Origin: Sphingobacterium thalpophilum | GTDB taxonomy: Bacteria; Bacteroidota; Bacteroidia; B-17B0; Aurantibacillaceae | Reading direction: 5' to 3' | DNA length: 34,438 bases | Assembly (NCBI GenBank): GCA_943325195.2 | Contig: CALPON020000017.1 | Span: 1 to 34,438 of the forward strand | Part shown: positions 8,416-19,568 of the stretch, in pieces | Numbering within the stretch: position 1 is the first letter of the stretch | Layout: each line of letters begins with the position of its first letter | Notes under the pieces: model-generated | Told to the model about the DNA's origin: nothing | Seen by the model: the letters and a program-made list of their open reading frames with translations, nothing else | Database searches by the model: none | Position numbers and translations under genes: made by a program

Positions 8416-10530
8416 ATGGACTTACGTTATACAAGAAATATAGGAATCGCTGCTCACATTGATGCTGGTAAAACCACCACAACAGAGCGGATTCTTTATT
8501 ATACAGGTGTTAATCACAAAATTGGTGAGGTACATGACGGTGCAGCAACAATGGACTGGATGGCGCAAGAGCAAGAGCGTGGTATTACCATTACCTCTGC
8601 TGCGACAACCTGTTTCTGGAATTACCGCGATAATAAATACAAACTGAACATTATTGACACCCCGGGTCACGTGGATTTTACCGTTGAGGTGAACCGCTCC
8701 CTGCGTGTACTTGATGGTTTGGTGTTCTTATTCTCCGCTGTTGATGGTGTTGAACCACAATCCGAAACGAACTGGCGCCTGGCTGATAATTATAACGTAA
8801 CCCGGATTGGTTTCGTAAATAAAATGGATCGTCAGGGTGCTGACTTTCTCAACGTAGTAAAGCAAACACGCGAAATCCTCGGTGGTAACGCGGTTCCACT
8901 TCAGTTACCTATTGGTGCTGAAGATAACTTCACGGGTGTGGTCGATTTGATCAACAACCGCGGAATGGTATGGAATGAGGAAGATAAAGGAATGACTTAC
9001 AAAGAAGTTCCAATTCCTGAGGACATGAAGGATGAAGTGTACGAATGGCGTGAAAAAATGCTTGAGGCAGTTTCTGAATTTGATGATAAAATTATGGAGA
9101 AGTTTTTCGATGCTCCTGAAACAATCACTGAACGTGAGGTTTTAGATGCACTTCGTAAAGCTTGTCTTGCAAATAAAATTGTACCAATGGTTTGTGGTTC
9201 ATCTTTCAAAAATAAAGGTGTACAAACAATGCTCGATCTGGTAATGGAATTAATGCCATCGCCACTCGATAAAGAAAACACAAAAGGAATCAACCCGGAT
9301 ACGGAACAAGAAGTGATCCGTCGTCCTAATGTTTCTGAACCATTTACAGCATTAGCATTTAAAATCGCAACAGATCCTTTCGTGGGCCGTCTCTGCTTTT
9401 TCCGTGCTTATTCTGGTCGCCTCGATGCAGGTTCTTATGTACTGAACACACGTTCAGGAAATAAAGAACGAATCAGCCGTATCTTCCAGATGCATGCAAA
9501 TAAACAGAATCCAATCGAATTCATCGAAGCAGGTGATATCGGTGCTGCGGTAGGTTTTAAAGACATCCGCACCGGTGATACACTGTGTGATGAAAAACAT
9601 CCGATCGTTCTCGAAGCAATGAACTTCCCTGAACCGGTAATCGCCATCGCCATTGAGCCGAAAACTCAGGGTGACCTCGATCGCTTAGGTGTGGGTCTTA
9701 ATAAGTTGGCTGAAGAAGATCCAACCTTCCGTGTTAAAACGGACGAGGATTCCGGACAGACAATCATCGCCGGTATGGGTGAACTTCACCTTGAAATTAT
9801 TGTTGACCGTTTAAGACGCGAATTCAAAGTAGAGGTTAACCAAGGCGCCCCACAAGTGGCTTATAAAGAGGCCATCTCTGGAAGTGTTGAACACCGTGAA
9901 GTATACAAAAAACAATCTGGTGGTCGTGGTAAATTTGCTGATATCAAATTTAAATTAAGTCCTGTTGATGAGGGATACGATACATCCAAAACAGGTGGTT
10001 TACAATTCGTAAATGAAATTACCGGCGGTAATATTCCCCGTGAATTTATCCCTGCAGTTGAAAAAGGATTTAAGAACTCCTTATCAAATGGTGTTTTAGC
10101 TGGATATCCTTTGGTGGGACTGAAAGTTATTTTAACTGACGGTTCATACCACGCGGTTGACTCGGATGCCCTCTCATTTGAAATTTGCGCGCGTAGCGCC
10201 TACCGTGAAGCACTTCCTAAATGTAAGCCAACTTTGCTTGAGCCGATCATGAAGGTCGAAGTCCTCACTCCAGAGCAAAACATGGGTGATGTGGTAGGTG
10301 ACTTAAACCGTCGCCGTGGTCAGATCGAAGGAATGGATACCCGTGGTAATGCACAGGTTATCAAAGCAAAAGTTCCACTCTCCGAAATGTTCGGTTATGT
10401 AACACAATTACGTACACTGACTTCAGGTCGCGCAACTTCAACAATGGAATTTAGTCATTACAACGAGGCGCCAAACAACGTGGCGGTAGATGTAATCTCT
10501 AAAGCAAAAGGAAAAGCAGAAAAAGTTTAA
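8416..10530 (+). CDS. fusA: Elongation factor G
   Basis: 704 aa. [44 protein letters not shown]. Confidence 0.99.
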   Translation: MDLRYTRNIGIAAHIDAGKTTTTERILYYTGVNHKIGEVHDGAATMDWMAQEQERGITITSAATTCFWNYRDNKYKLNIIDTPGHVDFTVEVNRSLRVLDGLVFLFSAVDGVEPQSETNWRLADNYNVTRIGFVNKMDRQGADFLNVVKQTREILGGNAVPLQLPIGAEDNFTGVVDLINNRGMVWNEEDKGMTYKEVPIPEDMKDEVYEWREKMLEAVSEFDDKIMEKFFDAPETITEREVLDALRKACLANKIVPMVCGSSFKNKGVQTMLDLVMELMPSPLDKENTKGINPDTEQEVIRRPNVSEPFTALAFKIATDPFVGRLCFFRAYSGRLDAGSYVLNTRSGNKERISRIFQMHANKQNPIEFIEAGDIGAAVGFKDIRTGDTLCDEKHPIVLEAMNFPEPVIAIAIEPKTQGDLDRLGVGLNKLAEEDPTFRVKTDEDSGQTIIAGMGELHLEIIVDRLRREFKVEVNQGAPQVAYKEAISGSVEHREVYKKQSGGRGKFADIKFKLSPVDEGYDTSKTGGLQFVNEITGGNIPREFIPAVEKGFKNSLSNGVLAGYPLVGLKVILTDGSYHAVDSDALSFEICARSAYREALPKCKPTLLEPIMKVEVLTPEQNMGDVVGDLNRRRGQIEGMDTRGNAQVIKAKVPLSEMFGYVTQLRTLTSGRATSTMEFSHYNEAPNNVAVDVISKAKGKAEKV

Positions 10531-10551
10531 AAAATAGACGTTCTTTTAAAT

Positions 10552-10857
10552 ATGAGCCAGAGAATCAGAATTAAATTAAAATCGTACGACTTTAACCTAG
10601 TGGATAAATCCGCAGAAAAGATCGTTAAAACTGTTAAAGCAACAGGCGCAGTAGTGAATGGTCCAATTCCACTTCCTACGAACAAACGGATTTTCACCGT
10701 CCTGAAATCCCCACACGTTAACAAAAAAGCGCGTGATCAGTTTCAATTGTGTGCCTACAAACGTCTGTTAGACATTTACAGCTCTTCCAGCAAAACAGTT
10801 GATGCGTTAATGAAACTCGAACTTCCTAGTGGAGTAGAGGTAGAGATTAAGGTTTAG
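10552..10857 (+). CDS. rpsJ: 30S ribosomal protein S10
   Basis: 101 aa. [23 protein letters not shown]…[28 protein letters not shown]. Confidence 0.99.
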   Translation: MSQRIRIKLKSYDFNLVDKSAEKIVKTVKATGAVVNGPIPLPTNKRIFTVLKSPHVNKKARDQFQLCAYKRLLDIYSSSSKTVDALMKLELPSGVEVEIKV

Positions 10858-10920
10858 TGGCTGAACCAGTGGCGACTGGGCTAATAGTAAATAAATAATA
10901 AACAATAAATAATAGAATAA

Positions 10921-11544
10921 ATGTCAGGATTAATTGGTAAAAAAATCGGAATGACCAGCTTCTTCGATGCCAATGGCAAATATCTGCCATGCACAGTAAT
11001 TGAAGTAGGTCCTTGCGTTGTAACGCAAGTAAAAACCAATGAAAAAGACGGTTACTCAGCAGTACAGTTGGCTTTCGACGAGAAAAAAGAAAAAAACACG
11101 TCAGGAGCCATGAAGGGTCACTTTGCAGAAGCAAAAACGACCCCGAAGCGTAAAGTAGTTGAGTTTCGTCATTTCACTGAAGAAAGAACCTTAGGTGATG
11201 TACTTACTGTTGATTTGTTTGCAGAAGGCGATTTCGTAGATGTCGTTGGAACGAGCAAGGGTAAAGGTTTTCAGGGTGTTGTAAAACGTCATGGATTCAG
11301 CGGGGTAGGTCACGCCAACAAATCTCACGGTCAGCATGATCGTGAAAGAGCTCCTGGATCACTCGGCGCTTCCTCAGATCCTTCACGCGTTATGCCGGGT
11401 CGGCGTATGGCGGGACGTCTTGGTGGAAACCGCAAGAAAGTTCAGAACCTCGTGGTGATGAAAGTTATGCCTGAGAAAAACATTCTCCTTGTTAAAGGGT
11501 CTGTTCCAGGTGCTAAAGGGTCTTACGTTTTAATCGAGAAATAG
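10921..11544 (+). CDS. rplC: 50S ribosomal protein L3
   Basis: [13 protein letters not shown]…[17 protein letters not shown]…[11 protein letters not shown]. Confidence 0.99.
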   Translation: MSGLIGKKIGMTSFFDANGKYLPCTVIEVGPCVVTQVKTNEKDGYSAVQLAFDEKKEKNTSGAMKGHFAEAKTTPKRKVVEFRHFTEERTLGDVLTVDLFAEGDFVDVVGTSKGKGFQGVVKRHGFSGVGHANKSHGQHDRERAPGSLGASSDPSRVMPGRRMAGRLGGNRKKVQNLVVMKVMPEKNILLVKGSVPGAKGSYVLIEK

Positions 11545-11546
11545 TC

Positions 11547-12176
11547 ATGCAAGTAGAAGTAATAAATATAAGCGGCAAAAAAACAGCCAAGAAACTGGAC
11601 CTTTCGGATGCCATCTTCGCTGCAGAGCCTAATGATCATTGTATCTATCTTGACGTGAAGCAATATCTTGCTAACCAACGTCAGGGTACACATAAATCCA
11701 AAGAACGTGCTGAAATATCACGTACTACTAAGAAATTAAAACGTCAAAAAGGTACCGGTGGTGCCCGTGCCGGCTCAATGAAATCTCCTCTCTTCGTAGG
11801 TGGTGGTCGTGCTTTCGGTCCCCGTCCACATGAGTATGGTTTTAAATTGAATAAGAAAGTGAAGGCACTTGCAAGAGTTAGCGCCCTGTCCTACAAGGCG
11901 AAGGATAATGCAATCACCGTTCTGGAAGACTTTAATTTTGAAGCACCAAAAACAAAGAACTACATCGATTTGATGAAGAACTTGAATATGGCGGATAAGA
12001 AGACACTTTTAGTGTTGCCTGATACAAACAAAAATGTATATTTGTCCTCCCGTAATATTCAGGGTGCAAGAGTCGTAAAGGCCTCTGATTTAAATACTTA
12101 TGATATTTTAAATGCAGAAAGTCTGATTCTCTCAGAAAGTTCAGTGAAAGTAATTGAAACAATTTTAAACAAGTAA
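11547..12176 (+). CDS. rplD: 50S ribosomal protein L4
   Basis: [41 protein letters not shown]. Confidence 0.98.
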   Translation: MQVEVINISGKKTAKKLDLSDAIFAAEPNDHCIYLDVKQYLANQRQGTHKSKERAEISRTTKKLKRQKGTGGARAGSMKSPLFVGGGRAFGPRPHEYGFKLNKKVKALARVSALSYKAKDNAITVLEDFNFEAPKTKNYIDLMKNLNMADKKTLLVLPDTNKNVYLSSRNIQGARVVKASDLNTYDILNAESLILSESSVKVIETILNK

Positions 12177-12177
12177 G

Positions 12178-12468
12178 ATGGATATTTTAATTAAGCCAAT
12201 CATCACTGAAAAGATGACCGCCCAAGCCGAAAAATTAAATCGCTATGGCTTTGTGGTAGCAAAAGAGGCTAATAAATTGGAGATCAGGGCTGCTGTTGAA
12301 AAGATGTACAACGTAAAAGTTGATAGCGTTAATACTCAGCAATATGTGGGAAAAGTAAAAACCCGCAACACCACCCGTGGTATGGCCATTGGTCGCGTAA
12401 ACCGTAACAAAAAAGCAATCGTTACCCTGAAACAAGGTGAAGCGATCGATTTTTACGCTAGTATATAA
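12178..12468 (+). CDS. rplW: 50S ribosomal protein L23
   Basis: MDILIKPIITEKMTA…YGFVVAKEANKLEIRAAVEKMYNVKVDSVNT. Confidence 0.98.
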   Translation: MDILIKPIITEKMTAQAEKLNRYGFVVAKEANKLEIRAAVEKMYNVKVDSVNTQQYVGKVKTRNTTRGMAIGRVNRNKKAIVTLKQGEAIDFYASI

Positions 12469-12485
12469 ACTGGGTTAACTGTTGA

Positions 12486-12503
12486 GGAGCGTTAAAACGC
12501 TCC
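12486..12503 (+). promoter_or_regulatory. Hairpin in the rplW-rplB gap
   Basis: GGAGCGT-TAAA-ACGCTCC, a perfect 7-bp stem in a 66-nt intergenic gap. Confidence 0.45.
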
Positions 12504-12534
12504 GCGAAACACGAAACCAAAAACATTAAAAAAA

Positions 12535-13362
12535 ATGGCATTAAGAAAATATAAACCACTTACTCCGACATTACGGTATAAGATTACCTCAGGGTTCGAT
12601 GAGATAACAGCGAGCAAACCTGAGAAGAGCCTCATTACAAAACCAAATTACAGTTCTGGTGGACGGAACAATTCTGGTAAAATGACCATGCGTTACATCG
12701 GTGGTGGACACAAAAAGGTGCTCCGTGCAATCGATTTCAAACGCGATAAAGATGGCATCGAAGGAACAGTGAAGACCATCGAATACGATCCAAATCGTTC
12801 GGCTCGTATCGCTCTTATCTTCTACAAAGATGGTGAGAAGCGTTATATTATTGCTCCGCAAGGTCTCAAGGTGGATCAAAAAGTAATCTCCGGTAAAGGT
12901 GTTGCACCTGAAATTGGAAATACGCTTTTGCTCTCCGAAATTCCACTCGGTACAATCGTTCATAATATTGAACTTCGTCCAGGTCAAGGTGCCGTTCTGT
13001 CCCGTAGTGCTGGATCTTATGCACAATTGGCGGCACGCGATGGTAAATATGCAATCCTCAAAATGCCTTCAGGCGAGGTGCGCATGATCCTAATTACTTG
13101 CAAAGCTTCTATTGGCGCAGTATCTAATCCTGATCACAATCAGGAGGTTTTAGGTAAGGCTGGTGCAAAACGCTGGAAAGGTGTTCGTCCGCGTACACGT
13201 CCGGTCGTGATGAATCCTGTTGATCACCCTATGGGTGGTGGTGAAGGGCGCGCTTCAGGTGGACATCCACGGTCACGTAAAGGTATCCCTGCAAAAGGCT
13301 ACAAGACACGTTACAAAGCAAAAGCGTCCAACAAACACATCATCGAACGCAGAAAGAAATAA
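12535..13362 (+). CDS. rplB: 50S ribosomal protein L2
   Basis: 275 aa. C-terminal [35 protein letters not shown]. Confidence 0.99.
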   Translation: MALRKYKPLTPTLRYKITSGFDEITASKPEKSLITKPNYSSGGRNNSGKMTMRYIGGGHKKVLRAIDFKRDKDGIEGTVKTIEYDPNRSARIALIFYKDGEKRYIIAPQGLKVDQKVISGKGVAPEIGNTLLLSEIPLGTIVHNIELRPGQGAVLSRSAGSYAQLAARDGKYAILKMPSGEVRMILITCKASIGAVSNPDHNQEVLGKAGAKRWKGVRPRTRPVVMNPVDHPMGGGEGRASGGHPRSRKGIPAKGYKTRYKAKASNKHIIERRKK

Positions 13363-13420
13363 TTACTAACGTTTAATGGTCCCGGCTCAACTGGGATTCA
13401 AAACAAAAACAAATAAATAA

Positions 13421-13690
13421 ATGGCAAGATCATTAAAAAAAGGCCCTTTCATCGACCACAACCTAGAAGGTAAAGTGGATAAGTTGAATGAGAGCGGTAA
13501 GAAGTCAGCAATCAAGACTTGGGCCCGTCGTTCTACAATCCCACCAGAATTTGTTGGGCATACCTTTGCAGTACACAACGGTGCGAAATTTATTCCCGTT
13601 TATGTTACGGAAAACATGGTTGGACACAAGCTGGGAGAGTTTGCACCAACCCGCGTATTTAAAGGTCACGCTGGCCATAACAAGAAATAA
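13421..13690 (+). CDS. rpsS: 30S ribosomal protein S19
   Basis: [19 protein letters not shown]…[22 protein letters not shown]. Confidence 0.99.
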   Translation: MARSLKKGPFIDHNLEGKVDKLNESGKKSAIKTWARRSTIPPEFVGHTFAVHNGAKFIPVYVTENMVGHKLGEFAPTRVFKGHAGHNKK

Positions 13691-13698
13691 TCTTAGCC

Positions 13699-14094
13699 AT
13701 GGGAAAAAGAAAAAGATTAGTCGCTGAAAAGCGCAAAGAAGAAAATAAGACCTCGTATTTCGCGAAACTGAATAACTGCCCGACATCACCACGCAAAATG
13801 CGTCAGGTGGCAGATCTGGTAAGAGGTAAAGATGCGTACATGGCTCTTAATATCCTGAAGTTTAACACACGTGAAGCTTCTGGTCGTTTGGAAAAACTCC
13901 TCAAATCTGCAATTGCAAATTATGAGGCTAAAAGCCAACAGCGCGCTGACGAAGGGACCCTTTTTGTAAAGGATGTCCACGTAGATAGCGCTTTGATGGT
14001 AAAACGTCTGCGCACTGCGCCGCAGGGTCGTGGATACCGGATCAGAAAGCGCACCAATCACGTTACGTTAGTTTTAGATACAAAAAATAGTTAA
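13699..14094 (+). CDS. rplV: 50S ribosomal protein L22
   Basis: [29 protein letters not shown]…[20 protein letters not shown]-type C-terminus. Confidence 0.97.
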   Translation: MGKRKRLVAEKRKEENKTSYFAKLNNCPTSPRKMRQVADLVRGKDAYMALNILKFNTREASGRLEKLLKSAIANYEAKSQQRADEGTLFVKDVHVDSALMVKRLRTAPQGRGYRIRKRTNHVTLVLDTKNS

Positions 14095-14100
14095 GAAGAA

Positions 14101-14862
14101 ATGGGACAAAAAGTAAATCCAATTGGTATTAGATTAGGAATCATCAAAGGATGGGATTCTAACTGGTTTGGCGGACATGACTATGCTGATAAGCTGGTTG
14201 AGGACGACAAAATCCGTTCCTACTTGAAAGCTCGTCTTGCTAAAGGCAGTATCTCTAAAATCGTAATCGAGCGTACTTTAAAGCTTGTCACTGTTACAAT
14301 CAACACGGCCCGCCCAGGTATCATTATCGGTAAGGGTGGAAAAGAGGTTGATAAACTGAAAGAAGAATTAAAGAAACTGACTACTAAAGAAATTCAAATC
14401 AATATTTTCGAAATTAAACGTCCTGAACTCGATGCACGTCTCGTTGCTGACAGTATCGCTCGTCAAATCGAAGGTCGTATCTCTTTCCGCCGCGCAGCAA
14501 AGATGTCAATGGCATCTACCATGCGTATGGGCGCTGAAGGTATCAAAATTAAGGTTTCTGGCCGTTTGGGTGGAGCTGAAATGGCGCGTACTGAAGGATA
14601 TAAAGAGGGACGGACACCACTCCACACCCTGCGTGCTGATATTGATTATGCAATCGCAGAGGCACACACCAGTTACGGTCGTATCGGTGTAAAGGTTTGG
14701 GTTTGCCGCGGAGAAATCTTCGGAAAACGCGATCTTTCTCCTAATGCTGGTCTGAGCAAAGAAAAAGGTCCTGGATCCGCTGGAGACAGGGGAGATAGAA
14801 GAGATGATCGTCCTAAATTCGCTGGAAAGAAAAGACCAGGAGCTAGAAAAGACGATAAATAA
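14101..14862 (+). CDS. rpsC: 30S ribosomal protein S3
   Basis: [25 protein letters not shown] motif [18 protein letters not shown]; basic C-terminal tail. Confidence 0.99.
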   Translation: MGQKVNPIGIRLGIIKGWDSNWFGGHDYADKLVEDDKIRSYLKARLAKGSISKIVIERTLKLVTVTINTARPGIIIGKGGKEVDKLKEELKKLTTKEIQINIFEIKRPELDARLVADSIARQIEGRISFRRAAKMSMASTMRMGAEGIKIKVSGRLGGAEMARTEGYKEGRTPLHTLRADIDYAIAEAHTSYGRIGVKVWVCRGEIFGKRDLSPNAGLSKEKGPGSAGDRGDRRDDRPKFAGKKRPGARKDDK

Positions 14863-14888
14863 TTTAGAACCGAAAAAAATTCAAGGTC

Positions 14889-15323
14889 ATGTTACAACCG
14901 AAAAGATCGAAATATAGAAAATCACACAAAATGAAAATCAAAGGCGACGCGAAGCGTGGCCATGAATTAGCCTTTGGTTCATTTGGTATTAAAGCAATGG
15001 ACGAGTGCCGGATGACAGGTCGCCAGATTGAAGCTGCCCGTATCGCAATCACTCGTTTTATGAAACGTGAAGGTCAGGTGTGGATCCGTGTGTTCCCGGA
15101 TCGTCCCGTAACTTCCAAACCTGCTGAGGTACGTATGGGTAAAGGTAAGGGTGCTCCTGAATACTGGATGGCACCTGTTAAGCGCGGAAGAATCATTTTT
15201 GAAGCCGAAGGTGTTCCACTGGAAGTTGCAAAAGAAGCACTTCGCCTAGCCGCACAGAAACTGCCGATCGTGACTAAGTTCATTGTTCGCAGAGATTACG
15301 TGGAAGCAGCTGCTACGAAGTAA
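14889..15323 (+). CDS. rplP: 50S ribosomal protein L16
   Basis: [24 protein letters not shown]…[24 protein letters not shown]. Confidence 0.99.
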   Translation: MLQPKRSKYRKSHKMKIKGDAKRGHELAFGSFGIKAMDECRMTGRQIEAARIAITRFMKREGQVWIRVFPDRPVTSKPAEVRMGKGKGAPEYWMAPVKRGRIIFEAEGVPLEVAKEALRLAAQKLPIVTKFIVRRDYVEAAATK

Positions 15324-15454
15324 AAAACTGAATTAACAACACTGATTTTTAATTAAACCGTTACTTTAATTAAGAAGAGGGTGGAGCGGAAAGCAACAAC
15401 ACCGCTTTCATTAATAACGAGGCACTGAAAAGTGCATAATTAAAAAAAAGAAAA
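15324..15454 (+). promoter_or_regulatory. Structured 131-nt gap between rplP and rpmC
   Basis: Contains TTAATTAAA…TTTAATTAA, AGCGG/CCGCT and GCACT-GAAA-AGTGC (15422-15435) inverted repeats. One of the longest gaps in the cluster. Confidence 0.4.
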
Positions 15455-15652
15455 ATGGCAACTAAAGAAATACAAGGCTTATCTGACCAGGATTTAATGG
15501 AAAAGATTGCCGCTGAGAAAGCTGATTTAAACAAGATGACCTTAAATCATACCATCTCTCCCGCAGAAAATCCGTCCAAAATTCGGATCAATCGCAGGAA
15601 CATCGCCAGGATGTTAACTGAAGTCAATAATCGTAAAAACGCAGCAAAGTAA
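15455..15652 (+). CDS. rpmC: 50S ribosomal protein L29
   Basis: 65 aa at the expected position. SDQDLMEKIAAEKADLNKM…NPSKIRINRRNIARMLTEVNNRK. Confidence 0.95.
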   Translation: MATKEIQGLSDQDLMEKIAAEKADLNKMTLNHTISPAENPSKIRINRRNIARMLTEVNNRKNAAK

Positions 15653-15665
15653 TTGCTTCTGAATC

Positions 15666-15920
15666 ATGGAAAGAAATTTAAGAAAAGAAAAAGTTGGTGT
15701 CGTAAAAAGCAACAAGATGGATAAAAGCATCGTTGTGGCGGTTATGCGTAAAGTAAAGCACCCGAAATATGGTAAGTTCGTGAATAAGACCAGTACATTT
15801 GTTGCTCATGACGAGAAAAACGAGTGCAGCATTGGAGACACTGTGAAAATCTCTGAAACACGTCCCATGAGTAAGACCAAAAACTGGCGCTTGGTGGAAG
15901 TACTGGAGAAAGTGAAATAA
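15666..15920 (+). CDS. rpsQ: 30S ribosomal protein S17
   Basis: [41 protein letters not shown]. Confidence 0.98.
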   Translation: MERNLRKEKVGVVKSNKMDKSIVVAVMRKVKHPKYGKFVNKTSTFVAHDEKNECSIGDTVKISETRPMSKTKNWRLVEVLEKVK

Positions 15921-15949
15921 TTTGTTAATCGTATTAAGAATATTACAAG

Positions 15950-16318
15950 ATGATACAAAATGAATCAAGATTAACAGTAGCTGACAACAGTGGTGCCAAA
16001 GAAGTATTGGTTATCCGCGTACTGGGTGGTACCAGAAAGCGTTATGCATCTATTGGTGATAAAGTAGTGGTAACTGTTAAACACGCAATGCCAAGTGGTA
16101 ATGTGAAAAAAGGAACTGTAAGTAAGGCCGTTATCGTGCGCACCAGAAAAGAAATCAGCCGTGCAGATGGCTCTTATATCCGATTTGATGACAATGCGGT
16201 TGTTCTTTTAAATGCAACAGATGAAATCCGTGGCACTCGTATTTTCGGACCAGTGGCCCGCGAACTGCGTGATAAGCAATTTATGAAAATCATTTCACTG
16301 GCACCAGAAGTGCTTTAA
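15950..16318 (+). CDS. rplN: 50S ribosomal protein L14
   Basis: [37 protein letters not shown]. Confidence 0.99.
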   Translation: MIQNESRLTVADNSGAKEVLVIRVLGGTRKRYASIGDKVVVTVKHAMPSGNVKKGTVSKAVIVRTRKEISRADGSYIRFDDNAVVLLNATDEIRGTRIFGPVARELRDKQFMKIISLAPEVL

Positions 16319-16331
16319 ATAGAGATTAAAC

Positions 16332-16649
16332 ATGTCGAAATTAAAATTAAAAAAAGGCGATACTGTTAAGGTGATCTCAGGCGAAGCCAGGGGTCAGCAA
16401 GGAAAGATCGTAACGATAGACGTTAAGAAAATGCGCGTTATTGTTGAAGGTGTAAACATGATCAGCAAAAGCGAAAAACCTAACGCCAAAAATACAAACG
16501 GTGGCATCACTAAAAAAGAAGGTTCTATCCATATCTCTAACCTCATGTTGTTAGAAGGTGGTAAGACTGTTCGTGTGGGTCGCATTATCAATGAGAAAAC
16601 TCAGAAAATTGAGCGCATCTCTAAAAAAACTAAGGAGGTATTGAAATAA
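16332..16649 (+). CDS. rplX: 50S ribosomal protein L24
   Basis: [21 protein letters not shown] (KOW motif). Stop overlaps the rplE start by 1 nt. Confidence 0.98.
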   Translation: MSKLKLKKGDTVKVISGEARGQQGKIVTIDVKKMRVIVEGVNMISKSEKPNAKNTNGGITKKEGSIHISNLMLLEGGKTVRVGRIINEKTQKIERISKKTKEVLK

Positions 16650-17212
16650 TGGCAACAACAACTTATCAACCCCGCTTAAAGGAAAAGTACGCTGCAGACG
16701 TGATTCCTGCTTTGCAGAAACAATTTCAGTACAAATCTGCTATGCAGGTTCCTAGACTGAAGAAAATCTGTATCAACCAGGGTATCGGTGATGCAGTTTC
16801 TGATAAAAAAATGATTGAATCGGCAGTGAAAGAAATGAGTACCATTTCCGGACAGAAAGCCGTTCCTACCTACTCGACAAAAGATATCTCCAATTTCAAA
16901 CTTCGTAAAGGTGTTGCGATTGGTGTACGCGTTACGCTTCGTGGGGATAAGATGTATGAGTTTCTGGATCGTTTAATCGCCGCTGCTCTGCCACGTATCC
17001 GTGATTTCAAGGGCGTGAACGATAAAGGATTTGATGGCCGCGGTAACTACACCCTAGGTGTAACTGAGCAAATCATTTTCCCAGAAATCGATATCGACAA
17101 AGTAAGCAAAATCCAGGGTATGGATATTACCTTTGTGACAAGTGCGCCAACTGATAAAGAGGCACATGCATTATTAACTGAATTTGGTATTCCTTTCAAA
17201 AAGAAGCAATAA
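16649..17212 (+). CDS. rplE: 50S ribosomal protein L5
   Basis: [22 protein letters not shown]…[30 protein letters not shown]. Confidence 0.99.
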   Translation: MATTTYQPRLKEKYAADVIPALQKQFQYKSAMQVPRLKKICINQGIGDAVSDKKMIESAVKEMSTISGQKAVPTYSTKDISNFKLRKGVAIGVRVTLRGDKMYEFLDRLIAAALPRIRDFKGVNDKGFDGRGNYTLGVTEQIIFPEIDIDKVSKIQGMDITFVTSAPTDKEAHALLTEFGIPFKKKQ

Positions 17213-17482
17213 ATGGCAAAAGAATCAATGAAGGCCCGTGAGGTCAAGCGTAAGGACTTAGTGGAAAAATTTGCGGTAAGACGCGAAGAACTTAAAAAAG
17301 CAGGCGACTGGACAGCACTTCAAAAACTGCCGCGCAACTCTTCTAAAGTTCGCGTACGGAACCGTTGTAATATGACAGGTCGTCCACGTGGCTACATGCG
17401 TGATTTCGGACTTAGTCGCGTCACTTTCCGCGAAATGGTTCTGTTCGGATTGATCCCGGGCGTTACCAAATCCAGCTGGTAA
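17213..17482 (+). CDS. rpsN: 30S ribosomal protein S14 (89-aa zinc-free form)
   Basis: [17 protein letters not shown]…[27 protein letters not shown]. Lacks a CxxC…CxxC ribbon. Confidence 0.98.
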   Translation: MAKESMKAREVKRKDLVEKFAVRREELKKAGDWTALQKLPRNSSKVRVRNRCNMTGRPRGYMRDFGLSRVTFREMVLFGLIPGVTKSSW

Positions 17483-17484
17483 GC

Positions 17485-17513
17485 TTTTCTTTTGCGTGGT
17501 GGCAAAAAGAAAA
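17485..17513. repeat. Inverted repeat TTTTCTTTTGC…GCAAAAAGAAAA upstream of the rpsH promoter
   Basis: 11-bp stem with one bulged A and a ~6-nt loop, directly after the rpsN stop. Confidence 0.6.
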
Positions 17514-17524
17514 CAAAAATAAAA

Positions 17525-17554
17525 TTGGAGGTACAGCAAATTATCGTATATTTG
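17525..17554 (+). promoter_or_regulatory. Internal spc promoter (TTG-N19-TATATTTG) before rpsH
   Basis: TTG at 17525-17527 and TATATTTG at 17547-17554, followed by CCCCCTC, in a 158-nt gap. Confidence 0.72.
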
Positions 17555-17640
17555 CCCCCTCAAAAAAAATAAATAATTGTTTAATATAATTATCCCGTTG
17601 ATTTTGAACGAAAGACGGGGTAACATATAAACTTAAAAAA

Positions 17641-18039
17641 ATGACAGATACAGTATCAGATTACCTGACGCGTGTAAGAAATGCCATCAAGGCAAATCAC
17701 CGCATTGTGGAAGTTCCTGCTTCCAATCTTAAAAAGGAAATTACCCGCATTCTTTTCGAAAAAGGGTACATTCTCAATTACAAATTTGAAGAAACAAGTA
17801 ACAAACAAGGCGTAATCAAAATCGCTTTGAAATATCATCCTGTTACAAAAATTTCTGCTATCCGTTCGCTGGATCGTGTTTCCTCACCAGGTTTACGTAA
17901 GTATTCCAGTGTAGTAAGTATGCCACGCGTACTAAATGGATTAGGCATCGCCATCGTTTCAACTTCTAAAGGTGTGATCACCGATAAGGAAGCTAAGAAA
18001 CTAAACGTTGGTGGTGAGGTTTTATGTTATATTTCTTAA
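17641..18039 (+). CDS. rpsH: 30S ribosomal protein S8
   Basis: MTDTVSDYLTRVRNAIKANHRIVEVPASNLKKEITRILFEKGYI. Confidence 0.99.
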   Translation: MTDTVSDYLTRVRNAIKANHRIVEVPASNLKKEITRILFEKGYILNYKFEETSNKQGVIKIALKYHPVTKISAIRSLDRVSSPGLRKYSSVVSMPRVLNGLGIAIVSTSKGVITDKEAKKLNVGGEVLCYIS

Positions 18040-18042
18040 TCT

Positions 18043-18050
18043 AGAGGAGG
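18043..18050 (+). promoter_or_regulatory. Strong Shine-Dalgarno (AGAGGAGG) for rplF
   Basis: AGAGGAGG ends 6 nt before the ATG at 18057, in the short rpsH-rplF gap. Confidence 0.75.
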
Positions 18051-18056
18051 AACGAC

Positions 18057-18611
18057 ATGTCACGTATTGGAAAGAACCCGATCGCCCTACCAAAAGGTGT
18101 AGAGGTAAAGGTAAGTAACGGAAATGTAACCGTTAAAGGTGCAAAAGGCGAACTCAACCAAAAGGTTGATACAGATATTACTGTAACCGTAGAAGAGAAT
18201 CAGATTTTGGTTACACGTCCGACTGATCAGAAACGTCACAAAGCTCTTCATGGCTTGTACCGCTCACTCATCGCAAACATGGTGAAAGGTGTCAGCGAAG
18301 GCTTTAAGACCGAACAGGAATTGGTTGGTGTGGGTTACCGCGCTACAAATAAAGGTCAACTATTGGAATTGTCATTGGGTTATTCACATAATATTACCTT
18401 CGATATTCCTGCAGAGATTAAAGTTACAACTGCAAGTGAAAAAGGTCAGAATCCGAAAGTGATTCTGGAAAGTGCAGACAAACAACTGATCGGCCTAGTT
18501 GCCGCTAAGATCCGCAGTCTGCGCAAACCTGAGCCATACAAAGGTAAAGGTATCAAGTTTACTGGCGAGGTTCTGAGAAGAAAAGCTGGTAAATCTGCAA
18601 GTAAGAAGTAA
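18057..18611 (+). CDS. rplF: 50S ribosomal protein L6
   Basis: MSRIGKNPIALPKGVEVKV…KPEPYKGKGIKFTGEVLRRKAGKSASKK. Confidence 0.99.
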   Translation: MSRIGKNPIALPKGVEVKVSNGNVTVKGAKGELNQKVDTDITVTVEENQILVTRPTDQKRHKALHGLYRSLIANMVKGVSEGFKTEQELVGVGYRATNKGQLLELSLGYSHNITFDIPAEIKVTTASEKGQNPKVILESADKQLIGLVAAKIRSLRKPEPYKGKGIKFTGEVLRRKAGKSASKK

Positions 18612-18669
18612 TTTTTAAAAAGCAGGCCTAGTTCACATATTTATTAATCATCTTCAAAAAATTGGAAAG

Positions 18670-19026
18670 ATGGCATTCAACAAACAAGAGAGAAGAACAA
18701 AAATAAAATTAAAGCTCCGCAAACGGATCAAGGGTAATCCTGAGACGCCACGCCTGAGTGTATTCCGCAGCAATGCTGAAATCTACGCACAATTAATCGA
18801 TGATAAAGGGGGTAAGACCCTGGTAGCCGTTGGTTCAGTTGAAAAGGGAATTGCAGCAGCAAAAGTTAACAAGTCTGAAAAGGCGAAAATGGTTGGAAAA
18901 TTGATCGCAGAGAAAGCTCTTGCAACAGGTATTTCTAAAGTGGTTTTCGATCGTAATGGCTTTTTGTACCATGGTCGTGTAAAATCACTTGCTGAGGGTG
19001 CTCGCGAGGGAGGATTAAATTTCTAA
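18670..19026 (+). CDS. rplR: 50S ribosomal protein L18
   Basis: [18 protein letters not shown]…[28 protein letters not shown]. Confidence 0.99.
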   Translation: MAFNKQERRTKIKLKLRKRIKGNPETPRLSVFRSNAEIYAQLIDDKGGKTLVAVGSVEKGIAAAKVNKSEKAKMVGKLIAEKALATGISKVVFDRNGFLYHGRVKSLAEGAREGGLNF

Positions 19027-19038
19027 AAACTGATTAAG

Positions 19039-19557
19039 ATGTCAAAAGAAGTAGTAAAGCGCGTTAAATCTAGCGATATTGAATTAAAAGATAAACTGGT
19101 TGCTATCAACCGTGTTACGAAGGTAACTAAGGGTGGTCGCCACTTCAGTTTCTCCGCCATCGTTGTGGTAGGAAATGAGAAAGGTGTTATTGGTCAGGGA
19201 CTTGGTAAAGCAAATGAAGTGACTGATGCAATTACGAAAGGAATTGAAGATGCTAAGAAAAGCCTGGTGAAAGTGCCTGTCCTTAATGGGACTGTGCCAC
19301 ATGCTCAGGAAGGCAAATTTGGTGGCGCTCGCGTATTCCTTAAGCCTGCTGCTCACGGTACTGGTGTAATTGCCGGTGGTGCGATGCGTGCAGTTTTGGA
19401 GAGTGTAGGGGTGACCGACGTTCTTGCTAAATCAAAAGGTTCTAGTAATCCACATAACGTGGTAAAAGCGACCCTCGATGCTTTGATGAAAATGCGTGAT
19501 CCAATTACCATCGCTCAACAGCGTGGTATCAAACTCGCAAATGTGTTTAACGGTTAA
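19039..19557 (+). CDS. rpsE: 30S ribosomal protein S5
   Basis: [39 protein letters not shown]. Confidence 0.99.
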   Translation: MSKEVVKRVKSSDIELKDKLVAINRVTKVTKGGRHFSFSAIVVVGNEKGVIGQGLGKANEVTDAITKGIEDAKKSLVKVPVLNGTVPHAQEGKFGGARVFLKPAAHGTGVIAGGAMRAVLESVGVTDVLAKSKGSSNPHNVVKATLDALMKMRDPITIAQQRGIKLANVFNG

Positions 19558-19568
19558 AATTGATAGAG

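Noticed and set aside
10862-10880. CCAGT…ACTGG stem before rplC
   Set aside because: Only 5 bp in a short gap; expected by chance.
12589-13026. 145-aa minus-strand ORF inside rplB
   Set aside because: Antisense shadow ORF of a confidently identified ribosomal gene.
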